From Pirellulales bacterium (GTDB lineage: Bacteria > Planctomycetota > Planctomycetia > Pirellulales > Lacipirellulaceae): 51,295 nt of DNA. Below are positions 8,344 through 16,890 of the stretch, piece by piece. The translations under genes were made by a program, and so were the position numbers. The notes below the pieces were generated by a model. It made no database searches. It was given only the letters and a program-made list of their open reading frames with translations, and had not been told where the DNA came from. Location: the NCBI GenBank assembly GCA_028279215.1, contig JANQOF010000077.1:1-51295 (forward strand). The letters run 5' to 3'. Position 1 is the first letter of the stretch. Each line of letters begins with the position of its first letter.

Positions 8344-9672
8344 TCAGCGCGTGCCGCTGAGAGCTTTTGCCACGTCGGTACGGTAGGCCGTGAACGCGGG
8401 GAGTACACCAGCAAGGATCGCTAGCAGCACTAATGCGGGAATGACCACGAGTTCCGAGGCGTCAAACGCTAGCATATCGAGCGAAACGCCGGTTCTGGCT
8501 TCGACAAACGGGCTGGCGATGCCGATCATCAGGTGCCCGAGCACCCATCCGGCGACACCCCCCAAGAGGGCAAGCAACACCGCTTCGAGCAGGACAATCA
8601 GTTGCACCGCCATGCGGCTGGCACCGAGCGCCCGCATGACGGCTATATCGTGGGCGCGTTCCGACATGGAATTGTAGATGCTCACCAAAATGCCGATCGC
8701 CGCCACCAACACGATGAGCGCCGTAAGCACGAGCAGCACGACTTGCACCGGGCCGATGATGTTATCGAGCAGCGTGGCAACTACCTCGGTAGGCGCGACG
8801 GCCTGCGTGGCGCTACCGCTTTTGTTAATGACCGTATTCAGTGTCATCGAATCGATCGCCGATGGGCAACGAACCAACAGCGACGTAACTTCGCGCTGCG
8901 ATTCGGGTAGAGGTTCGACCTCGTTGCCTGCGTTGTCGTAGCCCACTGACGGTATGCCTGGGTCGGGGGTCGTCGACGGGGTGGTATCGTCGCTTGTAGG
9001 TGGCTTGGCCGAAAGTGCGTGGCCATCGAGCAGGTAGAACCCCTCCATGTTCACGAAAATGGCTCGATCGTTCGTCGTGCCCGTGGGCGCGAGGATTCCC
9101 ACCACTTTGAACTCGCGGTGCTTGTCGCCTTCGCCCGCCAAGCCGTGCGTTGGATTAAACGTTTCGCCAACTTTCAGGCCGCCTTGCTTGGCGACGATCG
9201 AACCAACCACGCCCTCGAAGAAGTTCTCGCGCTTGAAGTTGCGGCCCTCGGAGAATTCATAGCTCGTATCGCCATCGTATTTCAGCTCGTCGAACAATTC
9301 GGGCGTCGTACCGACGACGCGGTACTTGAAATCGCCAGCAACAAATGTGTCGCCCAAGCAGTACGGCACGACCACATCGGTATAGCGGGCGTACTCGCCA
9401 TCGGTAAACTTGCGGTAGTAGTCGTACGAGATGGGATATAGCGGTTTGTCCAAGTGGTACACGGTGCTGAGCACTAGCTGCATTCGTCCGCCGGTACCAC
9501 CCACAATGAAGTTGTAGCCCTGCGGGTCTTGCTCGAACTGCTCGACCGCGATGCGATGGATCACCATCACACAAATCACTGCAGCCACGCCGAGCGCCAT
9601 CGACAAGCCGGTAAGCGTCGACGCAAGCGGCCGATCACACATGTTTCGCCAGGCTATCGTGAGGTAGTTCAT
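8344..9672 (-). CDS. FtsX/MacB-type ABC transporter permease
   Basis: 442 residues. One N-terminal membrane segment (about residues 18-38, STLTGLSMALGVAAVICVMVI) is followed by a large extracytoplasmic MacB_PCD-like domain of about 250 residues, then three C-terminal membrane segments (VVLLVLTALIVLVAAIGIL, LIVLLEAVLLALLGGVAGW, LVVIPALVLLAILAGVLPAF). The cytoplasmic loop SERAHDIAVMRALGASR is the typical FtsX coupling region. The N-terminal pattern YNFIVGGTGGRMQLVLSTVYHLDKPLYPI resembles permeases found with DUF3299 genes. Its ATG overlaps the ATPase stop as ATGA, indicating translational coupling. Such permeases usually work in export or mechanotransmission, but relatives are reported in zinc uptake. 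Confidence 0.85.
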   Translation of the reverse strand: MNYLTIAWRNMCDRPLASTLTGLSMALGVAAVICVMVIHRIAVEQFEQDPQGYNFIVGGTGGRMQLVLSTVYHLDKPLYPISYDYYRKFTDGEYARYTDVVVPYCLGDTFVAGDFKYRVVGTTPELFDELKYDGDTSYEFSEGRNFKRENFFEGVVGSIVAKQGGLKVGETFNPTHGLAGEGDKHREFKVVGILAPTGTTNDRAIFVNMEGFYLLDGHALSAKPPTSDDTTPSTTPDPGIPSVGYDNAGNEVEPLPESQREVTSLLVRCPSAIDSMTLNTVINKSGSATQAVAPTEVVATLLDNIIGPVQVVLLVLTALIVLVAAIGILVSIYNSMSERAHDIAVMRALGASRMAVQLIVLLEAVLLALLGGVAGWVLGHLMIGIASPFVEARTGVSLDMLAFDASELVVIPALVLLAILAGVLPAFTAYRTDVAKALSGTR

Positions 9673-10358
9673 GCTGCGCGCGCCACACGGTTGATTTCTT
9701 CCAAGGCCACCACGTGGTCGAACTGATCGGATACCTCGGGCGAGTGCGTGACCATTAGCATCGCCACCTTCTCGTTGATGCAAACCTCGCGCAGCATGTC
9801 GACGACTTGCTGTTGATGCCCCGGGTCGATGTTGGCGGTTGGTTCGTCGGCTAGTAGCAATACCGGCTTGTTTACTAGCGCTCGGGCAACGGCCGTCCGC
9901 TGCTGCTCGCCCACGCTCATCGCCGATGGCTTATGGTGCAATCGGTGCCCCAGGCCGACGGCTTCGAGCAACTCGATCGCCCGCTTTCGATCCTTAGGCC
10001 TGCCCGTGAAGGTCATACCGAGCACCACGTTCTCGAGCGCGGTAAACGCGGGCAGCAGATTGAACGTTTGAAAAACGTAGCCAACGTTGCGAGCCCGGAA
10101 TCGGTCGCGGCCTGCTTCGGCCAGGCGGGTCAACTCCACGCCGCCGATGGAAATCGACCCCGAGTCCACCGGAGTGATCCCAGCAATCGCGTGCAGCAGC
10201 GTGGTTTTGCCACATCCGCTCCGGCCGCGAATCACCACCTGGTCGCCCGGCTCGACGGCGAAGTGCTCAATGTCCAAAATGGGCAGGCGATCGCCATTGG
10301 GCTCGCGGTAGGCCTTTTGAACGCTCTGAAGTTCTACAAGCTTCTGCGAGTCGGACAT
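9669..10358 (-). CDS. LolD/MacB-type ABC transporter ATP-binding protein
   Basis: 229 residues with a complete ABC ATPase set: Walker A GRSGCGKTT, Q-loop region YVFQTFNLLPAFTALENV, signature MSVGEQQRTAVARAL, Walker B VLLLADEPTANID and switch His in MLMVTHS. The signature is MSVGEQQR rather than LSGGQQQR. Family similarity is to LolD/MacB/FtsE ATPases that pair with FtsX-type permeases, and the next gene encodes such a permease with a 4-nt overlap. It is the first gene of the minus-strand cluster running to 5066. The 176-nt region to the divergent folC gene must hold its promoter; I could not assign one with confidence. Confidence 0.9.
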   Translation of the reverse strand: MSDSQKLVELQSVQKAYREPNGDRLPILDIEHFAVEPGDQVVIRGRSGCGKTTLLHAIAGITPVDSGSISIGGVELTRLAEAGRDRFRARNVGYVFQTFNLLPAFTALENVVLGMTFTGRPKDRKRAIELLEAVGLGHRLHHKPSAMSVGEQQRTAVARALVNKPVLLLADEPTANIDPGHQQQVVDMLREVCINEKVAMLMVTHSPEVSDQFDHVVALEEINRVARAA

Positions 10359-10534
10359 AGATGATTGGAAGGCCTCGAGAGCCGAAGCCGTAAGGGGTGG
10401 GATTCGTGATCCTAAGTATCATACCGACCGCTGCCGGCCGGTGGTATGCCGCTTTGCTCCAAGCGCTGATACGCACGACGGCTGCGCAAGGTTCGACCCG
10501 CTGGCCAACTCGTGGGGAACTTGTGAAGCTATAG

Positions 10535-11968
10535 ATGCAATCGCTGCCCCCCCGCGCCGACGACAAACGCATGAACCTCGACCATTCCGACGCTTCTGAT
10601 GCCACCGAGCGCCGCGACGCTGCCGCCGAGTGGCTGCTGGGCCGTATCAATTACGAGCGGATTGCCACCGTGCCGTACGGCGAACGGCAACTGAAGCTCG
10701 ACCGCATGCGCCAGTTTGTAACCGCGCTCGGTAGCCCCGACACCGCCGCGCCCATCGTGCACATCGCAGGCACCAAGGGAAAAGGTTCGACTGCCGCGAT
10801 GTTGGCAGCCATGCTCACCGCGGCTGGCTATCGCACAGGCGTATTCAGCTCGCCGCATCTGGAGCGAATCGAGCAACGGTTTTGCATCGACGGAGTTCCG
10901 GTCAACGTCGACCAGTTCGCCAATCTGGTCGACGTCGTTCGGCCGGTGGTCGAGGAGTTCGACCGTCGGACCGCGGAGACTGGCGAAGGCGGGCTCACGT
11001 TCTTCGACATCACCACGGCCATGGCCCTCGTGTACTTTGCTCAGCAGCAGTGCGCGGCGGTAGTGCTTGAAGTCGGTCTCGGTGGCCGACTCGACTCGAC
11101 GAACATTTGCTTGCCCGCGGTGGGCGTGATCACCAGCATCAGCCTCGATCACACTAAGCAACTCGGCAACACTCTGGCCAGCATCGCACGCGAAAAGGCG
11201 GGCATCGTCAAACCAGGCGTGCCAGTCGTTTCGGGAGTCGTCGAAGACGAGCCTCGCGAAGTGATTGCCGAGATTGCGCTAGAGCATGGCTGCCGGCTGA
11301 TTCAGCGTGGTCGCGAATTCGACGCAGTGCACCGACAGACCACTTGCGGAGATCAATTCGACTATCTGACCAATGATCGCTTGCAGTTGGCGAATGTCGA
11401 TCTGGCACTCACAGGTTCGCATCAGGCGGCCAACGCGGCCGTGGCCCTGGCCGTGGTTGATGAACTTGCGGCACAAGGTTGGCAGGTTCCCGAAGCGGCC
11501 CAACGCGAGGGGCTTTCCCACGTGCGATTGGCAGGGCGCATCGAAGTGCTACGCGGCGAGCCGACGGTTGTGCTCGACACGGCCCACAACGCGGCAAGTG
11601 CCGCCGCGTTGGCCACGACACTCGCCGGCCGGGCGGAGCCCTCACGCACGCTTGTGGTCGCTTGCAGCAAAGACAAAGACTACGCCGAGATTGCCCGGGC
11701 GCTGGTGCCCGTGTTCGACCGCATCGTAGTAACCGAGTACCAATCGAACCCTCGGGTGGTTCCGCACGCGGAACTGGCCAAGGTACTTCGTGAAGCAGCG
11801 GCAGACGACGCAAACATCGAAATCGAAGTAGTGCCCTCGCCCATCGATGCCGTGAGGCAGGCGACCGAAGTCACGCCGGCCGACGGACTGGTGTGCATCG
11901 CAGGTTCTTTCTACTTGACGGCCGAGTTACGGCCCATGATGCTGGAAGGTCTTCAGGCCGCGGACTAA
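10535..11968 (+). CDS. folC: folylpolyglutamate/dihydrofolate synthase
   Basis: 477 residues, the usual size for FolC, which adds glutamate to folates and in many bacteria also makes dihydrofolate from dihydropteroate. The N-terminal signature LLGRINYERIATVP is followed by the ATP-binding loop HIAGTKGKGSTAAMLAAML. The FSSPHLERIEQRFCIDG segment, LEVGLGGRLDSTN, and ITSISLDHTKQLGNTLASIAREKAGI are all typical. The C-terminal ligase domain has VVLDTAHNAASAAAL. ATG 10535 is used; ATG 10571 (MNLDHSD) is possible. It is divergent from the ABC cluster and stands alone. Confidence 0.93.
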   Translation: MQSLPPRADDKRMNLDHSDASDATERRDAAAEWLLGRINYERIATVPYGERQLKLDRMRQFVTALGSPDTAAPIVHIAGTKGKGSTAAMLAAMLTAAGYRTGVFSSPHLERIEQRFCIDGVPVNVDQFANLVDVVRPVVEEFDRRTAETGEGGLTFFDITTAMALVYFAQQQCAAVVLEVGLGGRLDSTNICLPAVGVITSISLDHTKQLGNTLASIAREKAGIVKPGVPVVSGVVEDEPREVIAEIALEHGCRLIQRGREFDAVHRQTTCGDQFDYLTNDRLQLANVDLALTGSHQAANAAVALAVVDELAAQGWQVPEAAQREGLSHVRLAGRIEVLRGEPTVVLDTAHNAASAAALATTLAGRAEPSRTLVVACSKDKDYAEIARALVPVFDRIVVTEYQSNPRVVPHAELAKVLREAAADDANIEIEVVPSPIDAVRQATEVTPADGLVCIAGSFYLTAELRPMMLEGLQAAD

Positions 11969-12039
11969 CTACAGAGACACAGAGGGCATCGGCGTAAGGT
12001 GGCGATGACACGACCGTTTGGCGCGCTTCTCTTCGGCGG

Positions 12040-12100
12040 ATCGGCGCCTCGACGACCTACAATCGTTTTTCTGCAAGTGGGACAGAGTGGGCCTATGGGG
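12040..12100 (+). repeat. dispersed intergenic repeat, partial copy
   Basis: This matches the 3' half of the repeat at 7-126 and 37298-37416. The core here reads CTACAATCGTTTTTCTG, followed by GGGACAGAGTGGGCC. It lies upstream of the NAD(P)-dependent sugar reductase-like gene, in the same orientation as the other copies. The TTTCTGACTTATG further on also resembles TTTCTGATTTATG at 137-149 beside copy 1. Confidence 0.5.
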
Positions 12101-12159
12101 GAATTTGAGATTTCGGGTTTCTGACTTATGATTTCCGGATGATGTTGCCGGCTTGCGAA

Positions 12160-12194
12160 TCATCAATCAGAAGTCATCAATCATCAATCATCAA
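12160..12194 (+). repeat. short TCATCAA tandem repeat
   Basis: Three perfect direct copies of TCATCAA occur at 12174-12194, with a further copy at 12160-12166. The tract sits immediately upstream of the start at 12205 and occupies the place of a ribosome-binding site. It is probably slippage-prone spacer DNA. Confidence 0.6.
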
Positions 12195-12204
12195 TCGGCA
12201 TCCA

Positions 12205-13209
12205 ATGCTCTCTTCCGATCGTCTACCGCTGCTTGTTACTGGCGTGGCGGGGGTGACGGGGTACAACGCGCTCCACTACTTTCATGCGCGGTACCCGGGG
12301 CAAGTGATTGGGATTCGGCAGCAGGACAACTGGCGGCTGGCTGGGTCGCACATTGTAGCATGCGATGCGGAGGACCCGGATCGGATGGCGCGGCTGTTCG
12401 ACGAGTACGGGTTTCGTTCGGTGCTCAACTGCGCTGGCAACTGCGCACTGCGGGCGTGCGAACTCGATTCGCGGCTCGCTTGGCGAACGAATGTCGAAGG
12501 ACTCATCAACTTGCTGGCGCAGGTGGTTGAGCGCAACGTGCGATTGGTGCATACGTCGATCGACTTGGTGTTTTCGGGCGACGACGCCCAGCGCGATGGG
12601 CATGTGGAAGGCGATCGCCCCGATCCAGTGACCGTGTATGGTAAGACGATGGTTAGCGGTGAGCAACTGTTGGCCGACTGGTACCCGGCGGCGTGCGTGC
12701 TGCGCATTTCGTTGCCGATGGGTATTAGCTTCAACGGACACGCGGGGGCGATCGATTGGATTCAGTCGCGGTTTGCCAAGCAGCGCCCGGCGACGTTGTA
12801 CTACGACGAGATTCGCACACCAACGTACACCGATTGCATGAACGGCGTATTCGAGCAGTTGCTCGCCGGCGATGCCGCCGGGCTGTATCACTCGGGCGGG
12901 CCGCGGCGGCTGAGCCTGTATGAGATTGCACAAATCGTGAATCGCGTGGGAGGTTACGATCCCGAGTTGCTCGAGGGTTGCCCGCGAATCGAGGCAGGAC
13001 CGATTCCGCCACGAGCGGGCAACGTGGCGATGCGATCGCACCAATTGGCCGAGTTGCTGGGTCGCGAGCCGTTCGACCCATGGCCGCTCCAAGAGCGATG
13101 GGTGCCGACGGATCGTGATTGGCACTACCAACGTGCTGGCGAGCCGGGTTCGGCAGAGCTACTTGCCCGCGTGTTGTACCGAAACCCTAGTCGAATCGGG
13201 GTCATTTGA
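12205..13209 (+). CDS. NAD(P)-dependent sugar-nucleotide reductase/epimerase (RmlD-like)
   Basis: 334-residue extended SDR protein. The N-terminal cofactor motif is VTGVAGVTGYNALHYF, a variant of GxxGxxG. The region around VLNCAGNCALRACELDSRLAWRTNVEGLINLLAQV and the catalytic-type YGKT (YxxxK) fit dTDP-4-dehydrorhamnose reductase-like enzymes. It is monocistronic here with no rhamnose or polysaccharide genes beside it, so substrate is unclear. The start MLSSDRLPLLVTG is chosen because the Rossmann strand follows at once; the frame is open back to 12139. Confidence 0.78.
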   Translation: MLSSDRLPLLVTGVAGVTGYNALHYFHARYPGQVIGIRQQDNWRLAGSHIVACDAEDPDRMARLFDEYGFRSVLNCAGNCALRACELDSRLAWRTNVEGLINLLAQVVERNVRLVHTSIDLVFSGDDAQRDGHVEGDRPDPVTVYGKTMVSGEQLLADWYPAACVLRISLPMGISFNGHAGAIDWIQSRFAKQRPATLYYDEIRTPTYTDCMNGVFEQLLAGDAAGLYHSGGPRRLSLYEIAQIVNRVGGYDPELLEGCPRIEAGPIPPRAGNVAMRSHQLAELLGREPFDPWPLQERWVPTDRDWHYQRAGEPGSAELLARVLYRNPSRIGVI

Positions 13210-13234
13210 CACAGCGGGCTAGAGCAAGGTTAAT
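13206..13234 (+). promoter_or_regulatory. candidate sigma-70 promoter for the zinc-ribbon membrane gene
   Basis: TTGACA at 13206-13211 is followed after 17 nt by GTTAAT at 13229-13234 (4 of 6 match to TATAAT). It overlaps the stop codon of the preceding reductase gene and lies 57 nt before the next start. Matching by eye only. Confidence 0.35.
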
Positions 13235-13290
13235 GGAACCTGCACGAGTCTTCTTCCATTTGTCGCCCACTCTCATTACACGACCAAACA

Positions 13291-13791
13291 ATGCCGATCA
13301 AATTTCAATGTCCGAGTTGTGCGGCGAGCATCAAAGCGCCAGATACCCACGCTGGTCAGACGTTACCGTGCCCCAAGTGCGGCCAGCCGGTTGTGGTGCC
13401 CGCCGCGCCAGTTGCACCTGCCAACACCACAGCCGCTGCACCTGCGCCGCCAGCATTTCCGCAGCCAAGCGAACCGGAACCGGTAGCGGAGATGCCCGAG
13501 ATCGTCACCCGCGACGCCCGGCAACAGCAGGCGCCGCCACCAGTTTCGCCAAGCGCTCCGGTCGTCGACGCGTTCGCATCGCCGCAAACCACTAGCACCC
13601 GCACGATCGATGTCGACCTTCAGAACGTGCGAGTGGTCGACTTGAAGCTGCCGTTTGGTAGCGTGTTCAGGTTCGCGCTACAGTTCTTCCTGTGCAACTT
13701 GTTGTTGGGAGCGGTAGTGGGGCTGGTGTTCATGATGCTTGGTATGCTGCTTGCGCTAATAGGGTTGGGTGTTGGGTACTCGGAGGCATGA
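13291..13791 (+). CDS. zinc-ribbon protein with C-terminal membrane segment
   Basis: 166 residues. Cys7, Cys10, Cys27 and Cys30 form a zinc ribbon of the type MPIKFxCPxC...PCPKCG that begins many planctomycete proteins. A Pro/Ala-rich linker (about residues 35-100) follows. The C-terminal part has a long hydrophobic stretch (FALQFFLCNLLLGAVVGLVFMMLGMLLALIGLGVG). The last codons lie in a GGGTTGGGTGTTGGGT tract and overlap the end of the convergent GNAT-like gene by 36 nt, so the true C-terminus may have been altered by that repeat. Function unknown. Confidence 0.7.
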   Translation: MPIKFQCPSCAASIKAPDTHAGQTLPCPKCGQPVVVPAAPVAPANTTAAAPAPPAFPQPSEPEPVAEMPEIVTRDARQQQAPPPVSPSAPVVDAFASPQTTSTRTIDVDLQNVRVVDLKLPFGSVFRFALQFFLCNLLLGAVVGLVFMMLGMLLALIGLGVGYSEA

Positions 13792-14883
13792 CTGGAGCCA
13801 CCGCGTGGTGTGGAGCAAGCGGGGTTTCCATGCTGCTAGAGGGATATGCGTGAGACGATAGCTGGTCGTGGAGCGAGTTCGCAAGCGATGCTTGTACTTC
13901 TCCTTGCCGGGGCCAAGGTCGAGAACAGCGTCGCCGCGAGCGATGCTATCCTCGATCAACCGAGCAAGCAGTATCGTGCCGACACCTCCGACTGGAGCGT
14001 CGGTGCGATAGCCCATCCGCAAGCCCGTAACGCGACCTTGATAATGATAGCCCAACCAAAAAGCCACCGAGCGCCCGGACAGTTTCAAGACGACGAGGTC
14101 CGACATGCCTAGCCGAGCGGCCGCGGCGTACGTATCGCGATAGAAGCCCGCCAAGCGGGGATCGCCGAGGGTGTTTCCATTGACAGAATCGGATTGCCAG
14201 CTGTGCTGTGCGACGACCTCGGCCTCGTCGAACAGATCCCACCGCGGCTGGCCGTCGCCAGCTCGACGGGCGTCGGGCCGATGGCGAATGAACTCCACGG
14301 GGCCCCAGTCCTCAACACGTCGAACACTGCGACGCAGCTCGTGCCGGACCTTGCGTGACAAGCCCGAAAGGTATTGGTTCCAATTTACCACCGAATCAAA
14401 TTCAATGGACGACGAGTTGGCGTATCGCTCGCAATGCGGTGGGAGCCCTGCCTGTTGCATGGCGCGGGTCGTGCGACCGTGGTCGGTGGAGTCGATGTCG
14501 ACCCACGGCAAGTCGAGTTCTTCCCAATCGCGAGGAGTATGGGCAAGGTGCCGCATGCACGCAAGGAGCGTGGCGCTTTGATTCTTGCCAATGGGACTGT
14601 AGAAGGTGCCCCAGTCGTCGAGCGGATAGGTGAGCACGCGAACGCGGCCCAATTTGTGGGACCGCCGCCGCAGACAGAGCGGCAGGATGCCAAGCGTATC
14701 GCCCAACGATCGGGCAATCAACACGCGCATACGTTGGCCGACGCCACAATGCCGCCAGTATTGTTCGAACCAATCGTAGGTATGGAAGAAGGTGGCATTC
14801 GGTGTGTCGGCCAGCAACGAGTCCCACACCAGTCGATAGCTGCTCAGTGTGCGGAGGTCGTTGATTTCGATGACTTCGGACAT
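13756..14883 (-). CDS. GNAT-superfamily acyltransferase (CelD/BcsL-like)
   Basis: 375 residues. The N-terminal motif LVWDSLLADTPNATFFHTYDWFEQYWRHC and the C-terminal acceptor-domain motif (SDLVVLKLSGRSVAFWLGYHYQGRVTGLRMGYRTDAPVGGVGTILLARLIEDSIARGDAVLDLGPG..YKHR) match the double-GNAT proteins named after cellulose-biosynthesis CelD. These are thought to transfer acyl groups during extracellular polysaccharide or lipid synthesis. The start MSEVIEINDL at 14883 is chosen; the frame continues upstream without family similarity. The C-terminus LRVPNTQPY is encoded by the CCCAACACCCAACCC tract shared with the convergent gene. No polysaccharide genes are adjacent. Confidence 0.75.
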   Translation of the reverse strand: MSEVIEINDLRTLSSYRLVWDSLLADTPNATFFHTYDWFEQYWRHCGVGQRMRVLIARSLGDTLGILPLCLRRRSHKLGRVRVLTYPLDDWGTFYSPIGKNQSATLLACMRHLAHTPRDWEELDLPWVDIDSTDHGRTTRAMQQAGLPPHCERYANSSSIEFDSVVNWNQYLSGLSRKVRHELRRSVRRVEDWGPVEFIRHRPDARRAGDGQPRWDLFDEAEVVAQHSWQSDSVNGNTLGDPRLAGFYRDTYAAAARLGMSDLVVLKLSGRSVAFWLGYHYQGRVTGLRMGYRTDAPVGGVGTILLARLIEDSIARGDAVLDLGPGKEKYKHRLRTRSTTSYRLTHIPLAAWKPRLLHTTRWLQSCLRVPNTQPY

Positions 14884-15156
14884 AGCGAAGTACGAGCGAC
14901 AAGCTCTTGAGATGAGTGAGTGCCACCTGGCATTAGTCGTCCATTCAATTGCAATCGTCGTGCCAACGGCTTCGGCCCGCACCCCCGCGACGGTTGGTTG
15001 GCGCAACCGCTACAATCGGAACACCCTACTCAAGAATGTGCGGAGACCTGACACGACGGCGGCGATCGATGTGCAGAATCTACACAATGGATGTCGAGAA
15101 AACGCAGCTTCTTAGCTCGAATATCGCACCCTAGCCGCCGCCCCCGGACAAATTGA

Positions 15157-16275
15157 ATGAACGACCAGCAACGAACGCAAATCGACGCAATCCACGCCGC
15201 TCCGATTGAACTCGTCATCGCCACGACCGGTGGCGGAGCGTCGGCGATTGGAGAACTCTTAACGGTGCCGGGTGGATCGAATACGGTGCTCGATGCCCAA
15301 GTGCCGTATAGCGACCGGGCGCTGACGGAATGGTTGGGGGCGGCCCCGGAGCAATCGTGCAGCGAGCGCACGGCGCGAGCCATGGCGATGGCAGCGTTCA
15401 TGCGAGCGCGTCGCTTGTCGAACAGCGAAGTGGGCGTGACGGGTGTAGGAGTCACCGCGGCGCTCGCGACCGATCGACCCAAACGCGGCGATCACCGAAT
15501 TCATGTGGCGTGGCAAACTGTTGGCGCCACTTGTGCCCTGTCGCTTGTGCTCGACAAGGGTCAACGGACGCGCGAGCAGGAGGAGCAACTCGCGGCTAGG
15601 CTGGCGATCTACGGTGTGGCCGAGGCGGCCGGTCTCGAGCCGGAGTTCCACCTGCCGCTCACCGACGACGAAAAGGTCGTGCGGCGGAGAGTTGATGGAT
15701 TGCCGAGTTGGAAGAAACTGCTTAGCGGTCAGGAGGACCGAGTGGAGATCGACTGCCGTGGTGCGACTGACTCGCTCGCCATGTTCCCAGGCGCGTTCAA
15801 TCCGTTGCATGCCGGGCACGTTGAGATGGCGGCGATCGCCGAGCAGTTGCTCGACTGCCACCTGCTGTTCGAGCTGTCGATCGCCAACGTCGACAAGCCG
15901 CCACTCGACTTCGTAGAGGTCGAGTCGCGCGTGCTGCAGTTTGAGGGAAAGCCGTTGGTGCTAACCCGAGCGGCCACGTTTGTGGAGAAGGCCAGGCTGT
16001 ATCCGAACATTCCGTTCGTCGTCGGGGCCGATACCATCGCCCGAATCGGCGACGCCAAGTACTACGGCGGGAGCATACGTCAGCGCGACGCGGCTGTCGC
16101 GGAACTTGCGGAGCTGGGGTCGAGCTTCCTGGTGTTTGGACGCGAGATGGACGGTGAGTACCACACGCTGGATGGCTTAGGGCTGCCTTCGCCTTTACGC
16201 GTGTTGTGCTCGAATGTATCGGAGTCGACTTTCCGAAACGATGTTTCGAGCACCGATTTGCGCACCGGGCGCTAA
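15157..16275 (+). CDS. CinA-like domain fused to NadD-like nucleotidyltransferase
   Basis: 372 residues with two apparent domains. Residues about 15-165 resemble the CinA C-terminal amidohydrolase (ELVIATTGGGASAIGELLTVPGGSNTVLDAQVPYSDRAL; later VGVTGVGVTAAL), an enzyme type that deamidates NMN to NaMN. Residues about 205-370 are a nucleotidyltransferase: FPGAFNPLHAGHVEM contains the HxGH motif, FVVGADTIARIGD follows, and the C-terminal SSTDLR matches the ISSTxxR motif of the NadD/NadM family. If both domains are active the protein could carry out two successive NAD-salvage steps. That is inference; the CinA-like half diverges from the canonical ESCTGG signature. Monocistronic. CCGCTACAATCGGA lies about 140 nt upstream. 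Confidence 0.75.
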   Translation: MNDQQRTQIDAIHAAPIELVIATTGGGASAIGELLTVPGGSNTVLDAQVPYSDRALTEWLGAAPEQSCSERTARAMAMAAFMRARRLSNSEVGVTGVGVTAALATDRPKRGDHRIHVAWQTVGATCALSLVLDKGQRTREQEEQLAARLAIYGVAEAAGLEPEFHLPLTDDEKVVRRRVDGLPSWKKLLSGQEDRVEIDCRGATDSLAMFPGAFNPLHAGHVEMAAIAEQLLDCHLLFELSIANVDKPPLDFVEVESRVLQFEGKPLVLTRAATFVEKARLYPNIPFVVGADTIARIGDAKYYGGSIRQRDAAVAELAELGSSFLVFGREMDGEYHTLDGLGLPSPLRVLCSNVSESTFRNDVSSTDLRTGR

Positions 16276-16288
16276 GCAGTTACTCGAC

Positions 16289-16822
16289 CTACGTTCGTTC
16301 GGGCCCCGTCCGGTTCCACGGCATGCGAGCAAGCAGTATGCCCATACCGCAGGTGTCGGTAATGCCGGCAAACACCAATCCCGCGCCGACGAGGGCCGAC
16401 AAGCCATATAAATACGGATGCGCCAGCGCACCAAGCGCCACTCCGATCAACACCAACGATCCGGCCGCGATCCGCACTTGACGCTCGAGTGAAATTGCCT
16501 TCCTGCCCTTTACGACTGGCAACCCTGCCTGCTGGCAGGCCAACGTTCCGCCCTCGACGTTGACTAAATTGGTGAGTCCAGCAACCGACAGTTTTTGGCA
16601 TGCATTAGCGCCGCGGCTTCCTTTATGACAGATAATGTAAAGCGGCCGATCGTTACCCGGCTGCGGTACGCTGGTAGGACCAAGCCGATCTAGCGGAATG
16701 TTAATCGCTCCCTCGACATGCACGTCGCGAAACTCAACGGGCGTGCGTACGTCGACCAGGGTACACCCGCCGCTCTGGAGCGCGGATAGCAACTCGGCTG
16801 GGGATACAGAATGAACAGACAT
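16289..16822 (-). CDS. rhodanese-DUF2892 membrane protein (YgaP-like)
   Basis: 177 residues. Residues about 1-110 are a rhodanese domain with the sulfur-carrying loop CHKGSRG (Cys, then xxGxR) and the LVDVRTPVEFRDVHVEGAINIPL signature. The C-terminal part ISLERQVRIAAGSLVLIGVALGAL...GLVFAGITDTCGMGILLARMPWN is a DUF2892 two-helix membrane module. The same architecture occurs in E. coli YgaP, a membrane sulfurtransferase. A strong GGAGGTG ribosome-binding site sits 5-6 nt before ATG 16822. It follows the ArsR gene on the same strand, with an operator-like palindrome in the 68-nt spacer. Likely role: handling persulfide or reactive sulfur under ArsR control. Confidence 0.88.
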   Translation of the reverse strand: MSVHSVSPAELLSALQSGGCTLVDVRTPVEFRDVHVEGAINIPLDRLGPTSVPQPGNDRPLYIICHKGSRGANACQKLSVAGLTNLVNVEGGTLACQQAGLPVVKGRKAISLERQVRIAAGSLVLIGVALGALAHPYLYGLSALVGAGLVFAGITDTCGMGILLARMPWNRTGPERT

Positions 16823-16846
16823 GGAACACCTCCTCGATTGATTAAA

Positions 16847-16866
16847 ATATCGAGATATTACGATAT
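16847..16866 (-). promoter_or_regulatory. ArsR-type operator upstream of the rhodanese gene
   Basis: ATATCGAGATATTACGATAT is an interrupted palindrome with ATATCG/CGATAT arms. It matches the site at 17228-17247 at 18 of 20 positions (consensus ATATCGNNATATTACGATAT). It lies between the arsR stop and the rhodanese start, so the second gene may have its own regulated promoter. Confidence 0.7.
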
Positions 16867-16890
16867 ATTTGGCGAAAAAAACACTTGTGG

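Noticed and set aside
12160-12194. TCATCAA repeats as a CRISPR-like array
   Set aside because: Units are only 7 nt without spacers; no cas gene is present.
16206-16481. Plus-strand open frame opposite the rhodanese gene
   Set aside because: It is antisense to a well-supported gene and has no family features.
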